In this document: piece by piece, positions 45,397 through 55,100 of the stretch
How the letters are laid out: each line of letters opens with the position of its first letter
Numbering within the stretch: position 1 is the stretch's first letter
DNA from: Pseudovibrio sp. Tun.PSC04-5.I4
Lineage (GTDB): Bacteria > Pseudomonadota > Alphaproteobacteria > Rhizobiales > Stappiaceae
DNA length: 64,000 nt
Direction: 5' to 3'
Assembly: GCF_900104145.1 (NCBI RefSeq)
Contig: NZ_FNLB01000001.1
Coordinates: 186,001-250,000, forward strand
Position numbers and translations under genes: made by a program
Notes under the pieces: generated by a model
Seen by the model: only the letters and a program-made list of their open reading frames with translations
Database searches by the model: none
Told to the model about the DNA's origin: nothing

Positions 45397-45458
45397 TTTT
45401 CAGATGATCACACCCGGGAGAGCTCAGTTCTCCCGGTTCTTTCCTCTTCTTTTTCGAG

Positions 45459-46484
45459 ATGAACATGATCAAAACCGGAAATGTTAAACTCTCCGCGCCT
45501 CATCAAACCTTCAAAGAATTACAGGCTTTGTGTGAGGGAAATGATGTTGCTGTTGACGTCATACCATCAGGTTTGATCGCCACAACAGCCTTCGGTATCG
45601 CCCGTTTTGAAGAGAAAGGTACATCACTCTTTTTCACCATCAATAGCGAGAATGCAAATCAGTGTGCGCAGCTCGTTCCCGCTGTGGTTTCTGCATTGGA
45701 GCACTGCTCCGGTGTTGATATCAGCAGTCTGGTCTGGGAGGACACGCAAACTGACCGCAGACCATTACATAATTTTCGCGAATTGATTGTGACAGAAACT
45801 GAAATGCTGTCTCCACGCATGAAACGTATCTGGTTTACAGCCCCGAATTTGGCCGTTTATGCAGATGAACTTCATCTACGACTGTTGTTTCCAGAACGGC
45901 AACGCGAAAAAATTCAATGGCCTTATTATGACGCAACCGGTGGCATCAAAGATCCTGAGACCGACAACCCCATCAGCAGACGTGCCTATACAGTCAGGTA
46001 CCTTGAACCTGGTCAGGATCGCATGGCAATTGATTTCTATCTGCACGATTGTGATGGACCGGGCTCACAATTTGCGAAAACGGCCAAGTCAGGTGATGTT
46101 GCTGGAGTATCTGGGCCCGGCGGTGGTGCTATCCCAACTGCCAGTAAACTCTTTCTAGCTGGCGATGAGACTGCATTTCCCGCAATCTTCCGCATTATGG
46201 AAAACCGTAGATCCTCCCCTCCCCTGAAAGTGCTTCTCTTGCTGGAAAATAAATTCGATGAAATCCTCATCCCCGAGGAATTCAAGGAGCAAGTGACTTG
46301 CCTGTACCGATCAGAAGGGCAATCCGATGACTGGGAACGCTTGGCATTGGAACATGCCCGTCAAAACTCAGGAGGTTATTCATGGATAGCGGGAGAAAAG
46401 CCACCAGCACGGCGCATCCGCAAAGCGATGCACGAGTATGACGACAATCGTGACAACTACAGAGTATCCGGATATTGGCGCTAG
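45459..46484 (+). CDS. Siderophore-interacting FAD protein with DUF2218 domain
   Basis: A 341-residue protein. The first about 95 residues resemble DUF2218. The rest is a ferredoxin-reductase-like SIP/ViuB domain: RRAYTVRYL (flavin-binding RxYTxR), DGPGSQFAKTAKSGDVAGVSGPGG, FLAGDETAFPAIFRIM and a C-terminal WIAGE. It reduces Fe(III) in imported siderophores in the cytoplasm with NAD(P)H. It is the last gene of the uptake operon. Confidence 0.88.
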   Translation: MNMIKTGNVKLSAPHQTFKELQALCEGNDVAVDVIPSGLIATTAFGIARFEEKGTSLFFTINSENANQCAQLVPAVVSALEHCSGVDISSLVWEDTQTDRRPLHNFRELIVTETEMLSPRMKRIWFTAPNLAVYADELHLRLLFPERQREKIQWPYYDATGGIKDPETDNPISRRAYTVRYLEPGQDRMAIDFYLHDCDGPGSQFAKTAKSGDVAGVSGPGGGAIPTASKLFLAGDETAFPAIFRIMENRRSSPPLKVLLLLENKFDEILIPEEFKEQVTCLYRSEGQSDDWERLALEHARQNSGGYSWIAGEKPPARRIRKAMHEYDDNRDNYRVSGYWR

Positions 46485-46598
46485 TTGCCCCTCCTCGGTT
46501 TTGTTGCAAAGTTTATAAGGTTTTTGGCTACAAACGGTTTGCTCTGAATTGTTGGTTTGATCGGCCCTGTTGCGTAGTTGATTTCAGGGTCTATTTGC

Positions 46599-46982
46599 GG
46601 TGTTGTCACGTTAAGTTGGATTTGGTCGCAAAACCCAGACTGAGCACACTTCATGCGTCCATCATGGCAGCCATTTTCCATTGAGCCAAAGCGTTAATTC
46701 GATGAAGGTGAGTGTCGATTGAAGAGCGTTTATGGCGAGGTTAAACGGAAGCTGGCTTATATTTGACCGCCCACCGGCGTATGGTTTCATAGGAGACAGC
46801 AATGCCACGCGCTAGCAGCATTTCTTCAACTTCGCGCAGACTCAGCAAGAAGTGATGGTAAAGCCAATCGGCATGGGCAATGATCTGCGACGGAAACCGG
46901 TGGCGTTTATAACTGATCGGAGCTGAAGTCTTGCTACAAAAATGACGGCGCCGACTGGTGCCAAAATTAACGTGGCATCACC
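46599..46982 (-). mobile_element. IS6-family remnant with internal deletion
   Basis: 384 bp bounded by GGTGTTGTCACGTTAAGTT at 46599 and its counterpart ending CGTGGCATCACC at 46982. Read on the minus strand, it keeps the start of the IS6 transposase (YETIRRW region) and its last about 60 bases (AAMMDA end), with the middle missing. A different IS-like end (TTTTGTTGCAAAGTTT) lies at about 46499. Confidence 0.7.
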
Positions 46983-47385
46983 CAGTAAGCTAATTCGAAT
47001 TACACCATAAAGCCCGTCAAACATAGCAGCCTGCGTCCACTGAGCAGGAGTGTTAAGGCGACACTTGCGGATGTGGCAGCCAACCAGATCAGAAACAGCG
47101 CTCACTTTGAGGGCGTTTATATGATTGTTCCACCAAAACAGCTGTCCTCAACCCTTAGGTTGAGACCAATTCAGCACAGCGTGTTCGGGATATTCTCGCA
47201 ATTCAAACAAACAGCAGATGGCTTGGCAGAACCCTGAAGGGTCGCTAGAAGCCGGTGATGAGCCCATTCCCAGGTCACGCAGTTATGAATAACAGAGGCC
47301 GGAGTAAATTGGCGCTGCTGCTTTCCACAAAATGACTGGCATCAGGCGTCCGGCCTTCGAGTACGCTTCATGAACCCAATTTATG
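46983..47385. other. Intergenic stretch with no recognised gene
   Basis: Between the IS6 remnant and the Fic promoter region. A short frame at 47370-47453 (MNPIYGLRKLQEKF) overlaps the TTGCGCAA boxes and is unlikely to be a gene. Nothing else is visible. Confidence 0.4.
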
Positions 47386-47423
47386 GTTTGCGCAAACTGC
47401 AAGAAAAATTCAATTTGCGCAAT
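47386..47423. promoter_or_regulatory. Paired TTGCGCAA boxes upstream of fic
   Basis: GTTTGCGCAAAC (47386-47397) is a perfect 12-base palindrome; ATTTGCGCAAT (47413-47423) repeats its core 26 bases later. Both lie 50-85 bases before the Fic start. Two equally spaced palindromes suggest an operator, perhaps bound by a separate regulator. Confidence 0.45.
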
Positions 47424-47472
47424 AACGCTCTACTCATGTATGTTGTGTTATAGTTTTTCACGGAGTATGCGT

Positions 47473-49008
47473 ATGCATAAGCCTTTTTCACAGGCACTAA
47501 CAATTTTTCATGAAAGTTGGCTACCCGTACCAGCGACTCCGGCTGGGTACTCGGCATTGATTGATGCGTATGATCTCCGCGTCCCAATTCCGCGCAGTTT
47601 ATGCGCGATTGGCGATCGCCACAAGATGATTGAGAAAGACGGTTGGCGCATATTTACACCGCGCCATGCCCCGGAGCCAACACTACTCGGCCACTTGACC
47701 TTTGCGTTGAAAAACGAAGGGTTGGATCTGGCCTTACTTAAACGCCTGTTTCTCGCGTGCGAGCCGGAGACCATTGCGGAAATGGTGCGATCCCGCCCAA
47801 CAGGCCGTTACACCCGCCGCGTTTGGTTCCTCTATGAGTGGTTGTTAGGTAAAAAGCTTAATCTTCCCGATGTTGAATCCGGTGCTTATGTCGATGCACT
47901 GGACACAGCTCGCCAGTTTGGAGGCAGTTCAACTCCCTCGCCGCGTCACCGGGTACGCGATAACCTGCCTGGGACACCGTTGTTTTGCCCCCTGATCTTC
48001 CGCAATCCAGACCTTGAGGAATTCCAGCAAGCACAGCTGCAAGACAAAGCCATGCACGCAGCCGCAGCCGTGCCCAAAGATTTACTGGCTCGTACTGCTG
48101 CCTTTCTTCTGCTGAAAGACAGTAAATCCAGTTTTGCGATTGAAGGTGAACGACCTGCTCATGACCGCATACAACGCTGGGGCAAGGCGATCGCAGAGGC
48201 CGGTAAATCCCCTCTCAACATTGATGAATTTCTCCGTCTTCAGCGTATCGTGATCGGCGATGACCGGTTTGTTCAACTGGGGTTACGTGAAGAAGGCGGC
48301 TTCGTTGGCATGCATGATCGGGAAACTCGTATGCCGATCCCGGACCACATCAGCGCGAAGCCTGAAGACCTTGATAGTTTGATGGCCGGCATGATCACCT
48401 TTGCTCAGGACCATGCCAAGCATATTGATCCGGTGTTGGCTGCAGCAATACTAGCTTTTGGCTTTGTATATGTTCATCCGTTTGAAGATGGCAACGGCAG
48501 GCTGCATCGCTATTTGATCCACCATGTTCTGGCTCAGCGTGGGTTCAACCCTCCAGGTGTCGTGTTCCCAGTTTCCGCCGTTATACTGGAACGCATCGAC
48601 ACCTACCGTCAGGTGTTGGAGGACTATTCAGCAAGGCTGCTAGATAAAATCGATTGGCAACCAACGGATAACGGCAACCTTACAGCGACCAATGAGACAG
48701 CTGACTTCTATCGCTTCTTTGATGCAACAGCGCATGCCGAGTTCTTATATTCCTGCGTTAAACGCACGGTTGAACATGATCTGCCAGAGGAAGCATGGTT
48801 CTTGCTGAACCATGACCATTTCCAACGGGAGCTAAGCCACGTTGTCGACATGCCCGCCCGCCTGACAGACTTGCTTTTCCGATTTTTAAATCAGAATAAC
48901 GGAAAACTCTCGCACCGCGCAAAATCAAAAGAATTTGCAGCACTAACGGATGTTGAAATGCTACAAATTGAGAAGATCTATGAGCAATATTTCCCGAGTA
49001 TTCCATAG
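47473..49008 (+). CDS. Fic-family AMP transferase with inhibitory helix
   Basis: A 511-residue Fic protein. The catalytic motif HPFEDGNGRLHR begins at H335. Upstream, S220-FAI-E224-G225 fits the (S/T)xxxE(G/N) inhibitory helix, so this is a class II, self-inhibited enzyme. An N-terminal DUF4172-like region and a C-terminal winged-helix-like tail (about 440-511) flank the core. The ATG at 47473 has GGAG at good spacing; the ATG at 47467 is too close. It should transfer AMP from ATP to a target hydroxyl; the target is unknown. It lies just before the PKS gene. Confidence 0.88.
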   Translation: MHKPFSQALTIFHESWLPVPATPAGYSALIDAYDLRVPIPRSLCAIGDRHKMIEKDGWRIFTPRHAPEPTLLGHLTFALKNEGLDLALLKRLFLACEPETIAEMVRSRPTGRYTRRVWFLYEWLLGKKLNLPDVESGAYVDALDTARQFGGSSTPSPRHRVRDNLPGTPLFCPLIFRNPDLEEFQQAQLQDKAMHAAAAVPKDLLARTAAFLLLKDSKSSFAIEGERPAHDRIQRWGKAIAEAGKSPLNIDEFLRLQRIVIGDDRFVQLGLREEGGFVGMHDRETRMPIPDHISAKPEDLDSLMAGMITFAQDHAKHIDPVLAAAILAFGFVYVHPFEDGNGRLHRYLIHHVLAQRGFNPPGVVFPVSAVILERIDTYRQVLEDYSARLLDKIDWQPTDNGNLTATNETADFYRFFDATAHAEFLYSCVKRTVEHDLPEEAWFLLNHDHFQRELSHVVDMPARLTDLLFRFLNQNNGKLSHRAKSKEFAALTDVEMLQIEKIYEQYFPSIP

Positions 49009-49047
49009 GAACGCGAAACAATAAAAGCGCTTATAATTCAACCCCTT

Positions 49048-49069
49048 ATATTTCATATCTATGAAATAT
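49048..49069. promoter_or_regulatory. Palindrome upstream of the PKS gene
   Basis: Arms ATATTTCATA and TATGAAATAT around a TC centre, 95 bases before the PKS start. A related ATTTCA..TGAAAT palindrome sits upstream of the ABC operon at 63106. It is a likely operator; the regulator is not known. Confidence 0.5.
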
Positions 49070-49163
49070 GAATTAGTGTCAGGTTGCATTTGAATTTATA
49101 CTCATTTGGAGGGACGGAATACCGAAGTCAGGTGTTCACGCCAATTCAAATGGATCGAAATGC

Positions 49164-52100
49164 GTGTTGGAAATTGTAGGTCTATCAGTTCGAGTACCGG
49201 GGGCTTCAAACAAAGATGAACTGTGGCACCTCTTAAGATCCGGGCAAAGTAGTGTTACCGAGATCCCGGCAGATCGCTGGTCACATTTTCGCTATATCCA
49301 CCCACGCATTTCCGAACCGGGAAAGACATACACTTTCAAAGCAGGTGTGCTGGAAAATCTATGGGATTTCGACCCAGCAGTCTTTGGAATATCACCACGC
49401 GAAGCTGAGCAGATGGACCCGCAACAACGCATCCTCTTGCAGCTCACATGGGAAGCCATTGAAGACGCTGGCATTTCACCAGATGAAATTGCTGGAGAGA
49501 ACGTTGGTGTCTATGTGGGGGCATCGGCACTCGATTACGCCAATGAAAGCCTATTCGATCCGAACGTAGCCACTGGTCATTTTATGACTGGCAACACGCT
49601 CTCTATTATTTCCAACCGAATTTCCTACATCTACGATTTGAAGGGGCCAAGCTTTACGGTCGATACTGCTTGCTCCTCCTCACTCGTTGCTCTGCACGAA
49701 GCTTACCACGCTTTAAGCTCGGGACGAATTGATACGGCAATTGTGGCCGGTGTGAACGTTTTAGCCAGCCCGTTTCCTTTTATCGGGTTTGCACAAGCAA
49801 CCATGCTCTCACCAGAGGGTCAATGTAAGGCATTCGACGCCTCCGGAAATGGTTACGTGCGATCTGAGGGTGGTGTGGTGATGATCATTCGCAGGAAAAA
49901 CGCCCCCCGCTGGAAGGGCCAGCGCTCACATGCTGATATTGTAGCTGTTGATGTGAATTCAGATGGCCGTACGGTTGGCATGTCCTTGCCCTCCGATATC
50001 GAGCAGGCCACCCTTCTTGAGCGCATCTACCAAGAACATAACATTGATCCTAACCAGCTGGCTTTCATAGAAGCCCACGGTACAGGGACGCGGGTAGGTG
50101 ACCCGGCAGAGGCCAACTCAATTGGTCGTACACTGGGACAAAAACGCCGTAACCCACTGCCGATTGGCTCCGTTAAAACCAACGTCGGTCATCTGGAACC
50201 TGCATCCGGTCTGGTAGGAGTGGTGAAATCTGTTTTGGCCCTGCAAAATGATTATTTCCCGGCCAGCTTACATTTCAATAACCCAAATCCGGACATCGAC
50301 TTTGAAGCACTAAATATTCAGGTCACGGCTGAAGGTGTTCACCTCCCGCGAGAAAAGACTCCACGGTATGCAGGGGTCAATTCCTTCGGATTTGGCGGAA
50401 CAAACGCGCATGTCATTCTCAGCGATCCTACTCCGCCGACACCAGAACCAACGGAACAGCCAGAGCGTAAATCAACGAACTATAACCTGCTGCTCTCAGC
50501 GCCAAGTATGGAAGCATTAGTGGAGTTAGCTGAAGCATATTCCAATGATCTTCTTCTCTCTGATCACCGTATCCACGATATTTGCGCAGCTAGTTATCAT
50601 CGGAAACGAAGTTTCGCAGAAAAAGCAATCTTCCAAGGGATAGATGCGTCTTCTTTGAAAGACGCGCTTTCTGATTTCAGCGCGGGTCAAAAAAACGCCA
50701 ATGTAAGCTATTCCAGTAAAGCGACTGGTTCTGGCAAGTGTGCCTTTGTGTTTTCTGGAAATGGCTCTCAATGGGCAGGAATGGGACAAGACGCATATAC
50801 GTTCAACTCCACGTTCCGTAAAACTTTTGAGACAGTTGATGGTCTCTTCGAGGCACTTTCTGGATGGTCTATCAAAACAGAACTCTTTAGCGAGACGTTG
50901 CAGGAGGACCTTCAAAAAACCAGCATAGCGCAACCAGTGTTGTTTGCTATGCAGGTTTCACTCTGTCAGGCGCTCAAAGATTATTCACTCAAGCCGGACA
51001 TCGTTCTTGGTCATAGTATTGGGGAAGTTGCAGCCGCCCATATTTCCGGCGCGCTATCGTTAGAGGCTGCCGTAAAACTCGTCTATCATCAATCCGCAGA
51101 GCAGGAAATTGTAGCAGGCCATGGCACCATGGCCGCGCTGGTTTTACCAATGGAAGAAGCTCAGCAGGCCATTATAGAAAGTGGCTTTACTTCCATTGAG
51201 ATTGCAGCAGAAAACAGCCCGAAATCTGTAAGTCTCTCTGGCACTCAAGAGGATTTAGATGGCTTTGCCAAATTTGCACGCACCAACCATATTGCCTTCA
51301 GAAAAATAGCGTTAAACTACCCCTTCCACAGCAAATTGATTGAGCCCGTTGAACATCCATTCCGAAATGTTGTTGGAACGGTCACCGCGACGGCAGCGAA
51401 CGTACCGTTCGTATCAACGGTTACGGGCTCTCTTTGTGAAGGGCAGGAACTCGATGCTGATTACTGGTGGCGAAACCTACGCGAACCCGTGCTATTTTCC
51501 AAAGCTGTCACCACAGCTGCGGAGCTTGGTGCTGAAACCATCATTGAGATAGGACCTAAGCCTATTCTGCTGAGCTATCTGCGCCAAGCACTTGCGGAAA
51601 AAGGCACTAAGGGTTCTGTACTGCAAAGCCTGTCTGCAGACAATTTTGTTGACACAGATCCGATCCCCAACTTAGTTGCTCGTGCTTTTCTGGCTGGCAT
51701 CGAGATTGATAGCACTAAATTGTTTGGCAAAAACCCTGATAGGCCGGTAAACCTTCCGGGTCTTCCCTGGCAAAAGAAAAGCTATCGTTTTGAAAATAGC
51801 CCAGAAGCGAACATGGGCATATTTCGCGGTGGCGAGCACCCTTTGCTCGGCTGGCGCCCAAATTCAAATTACAATCTTTGGACAACACACCTCGACAGGT
51901 TCACGGTTCCATTTTTGGAAGATCACGTCATTAACGGCCAGATGATCTTTCCAGGTGCTGGTTTTGTAGAAATGGCACTTGCTGCCGGTCGTATACTTTT
52001 TGAGACTGAGGCCGTAGAGCTGCGATCAATAAACATTATACAGCCGCTTGTTTTGAATGACGAATTCCTAATCGAAGTGCAGACTGAAATCTCTAAGGAA

Positions 52101-55100
52101 ACCGGGACAGTTAAAATTTCCAGTCGTATGCGCCTCAGCAATGATGACTGGACGCTTCATGCAACCGGCGATGTTGGCAAACTGTCAAAACCTGCACCCA
52201 ATATCCAAATCAATTTTGAAGCCGCGCAACTCATAAATTCGGAGTATAATATTTACGATAGAGCTCAGGAATACGGATTGGAATTTGGACCAAGTTTCCA
52301 ACGAGCACAGAATATTTCACAAATTGATGAAACCAGTTTCCTTGTCAATCTTACCACGCCTGAAACCAAGACCACAACTTTTCCATTTGGCATCCACCCA
52401 GCTGAACTCGATGGATGTTTTCATGGGTTACTTGGCCTATTCCACAAAACAAAAGCACAAAATAGCGGCCCTAAAGCTTACGTCCCAATTTTTTTCGAAA
52501 AAGTACGTCAATATCTTACCGGGGTTTCCCCAGCATACGTCCGCATTCAGTTAAGACGCGTTTCAACTCTATCTATTCTAGCTGATTTTCAGATTTTTGA
52601 CGAAGGAGACAATGTAATCGCCACGATTTCCGGTGGTCGGTTTAAAGCAACCGAACTTGGGCGAAAAGATAGACCTTCTGATTTGATCTACAGAATAGAA
52701 CCAGAATTGGTCCGGAATCCTGTTGCTCAGAGCAATACGATAAACCATATTTTCCCTTTGATTGAAGACTTTCAAACACTCTCGCATAAACCCGAAAGAG
52801 AAGCTTACCTATTGCTCAACGCCGCAGCTCAACGGACAGCATATGACATCCTCTCCCGGTTTATTGATAGTGAACAGACGATTACTGTTGAAAATTTGCC
52901 AGTCAGCCAACGCAGTTACTTTGTGAATTTATTGTCAATTTTGGAAGACGCGAGTGCTGTAACCGAATGTGACGATGGTTGCTATGGCCTCAATAGCGAC
53001 TTTGAAATTCCAGAATTCGACATGCTTATTGAAACCATCTTAGAAGAAAGCCCACAAGATATTGCCGCAGCCACAATGCTTTCCTTCACTCGCAAGCGAG
53101 TGTTGGACAGATTGGACCACTGCACACTGGGCGACGAAAATATTGAACATTCCAGCGCCATGCTTGAGCAGTATTGGTATTCATCTCCTGAATCGAAAGC
53201 GCGCGGCAAATATCTGTCATTATGGCTGAAAACCACACTCTCAAATTGGGACTCAGAAACACCTTTGCGTGTGCTGGATCTGGGTGGGTCGGGGCTGGAT
53301 CTGGCACGAGACATACAACAAATCGTTTTCTCCAATCTGGTGCAAATTTGTATTGCTGACAGCAATCACAAAAGCGCGGCACGTCTGACGGCGAGCGCAT
53401 TCGACGAAGCCAATATCACAGTATTCGATACAAGTAATCTTGATAACAGCCAGTCATGGGAGGCTGTATTAAGAGAAGGGCCATATGATATCATCCTATC
53501 TTCCGGCCTACTTCATGCTGCCTATCAAACAGATGAAGACCTCTTTGAGAAGCTTGGAAATGCACTGGTGGACCAAGGCCATTTCGTTGCAGTAGAACCT
53601 CCATCAGATGTTTTTCATGATGTTACGTTTGGCCTTACTCAAAACTGGTTTTCTGGGTCAGTTTCGGACCAATATCCAGTAGGTCCACTCAAGTCCTGCA
53701 ATCAGTGGATGGACAAACTCACCGGTAAATCTCTACAAACACCTATTGCCAAGGAAGCCCTGAATGACGGTGCATCCTTTGTTCTACTTCAGGCAACTGC
53801 AAAGTCGCCTTCATTCGACTTACCAGAGGTGTCGGAAGCAGGACTGACCAATAACAGATCCTTTGCTATCGTGGTAGGACACGCAAATCTTGAACAAGAT
53901 ATTGCAAAAGCTCTCCAACAAGACAGCCGCCTCTCAAACTGTGACGTAACAATCGTCGATGCAGACAGCGACAAGTTCGATCTAAACAAGGCTAACGGCT
54001 GGAAAACTGCACTTTCAGGTTCTTCCTTTTTGGAAGCTGAAGTGAGAACCATTGTGCATCTTTACGGATTGGCGGAGGCGGGAGACAATCCTGTCGATCA
54101 AATCATGAAACGCTGTGCAACATGTGTTGGCTTGATCAAAGCATATCCCAGTCTAACCGGCCAGCTCGCATTCATCGCTCCGGGCGGAAGCGTTTATAAT
54201 CCCCACGTGGGGTCCCCCGCACAGAGCGCCACCAGGGCCTTTGCACGCGTGCTTACTAATGAAGCGCCCAACTTGAACCCCGTCTCCATTGACCTAGGGG
54301 TAGATCAAAATGCCGCTGCAATTTCTTCCGACATTCTTGAGGCATTGCTTCACCAAAACGAAGAAAACGAATTCCAAAGCACCTCAAAAAACAGAGTGGT
54401 TTCCCGTGTCAAATCTGGGTTTGGGCAATCCTCCTGGCAACCAACAGAAAACGTGAAGCTGGGTTTTACTGAATCAGGTTCACTAAATTACCTTATCTGG
54501 GAAGATCAACAGCGGACTAAGCCCTCCGAAGAAGACGTTGAAATCCAAGTAGCTGCAACCGGCCTCAACTTCCGGGATGTCATGTGGACCTTGGGAATGT
54601 TACCGGAGGAGGCTTTGGAAGATGGCTATGGAGGCCCTACCCTTGGCTTAGAAATTTCAGGAACCGTGACGCGCATAGGCTCGGATGTTTCCGGGCTTTC
54701 CGTTGGCGATAAGGTTGTCGCTTTCACATCTGGTGGCTATTCCTCCTATGTTACATGTCCACAGTTCGCCGTTGCTAAACTCAACCAAACTCAAGATTTA
54801 ATCTCTGCCGCGACTTACCCGGTCGCCTTCTTGACAGCCCATTACTCCCTTGTTCATTTAGGAGAGGTCAAGAAAGATCAATGGATTTTGATCCATGGAG
54901 GCGCTGGCGGGGTTGGGCTTGCTGCTCTTCAAGTTGCCAAGCATGCCGGGGCGCGGGTCATTGCCACAGCAGGGTCAGAGGAGAAGCGAGAAATGCTGCG
55001 CCTGCTCGGCGCTGACCACAGTCTGGACTCACGTAGTCTTAATTTTCCTGATGAAGTTGTGAAACTTACTGAAGGTAAAGGTGTTCATGTTGTACTCAAC

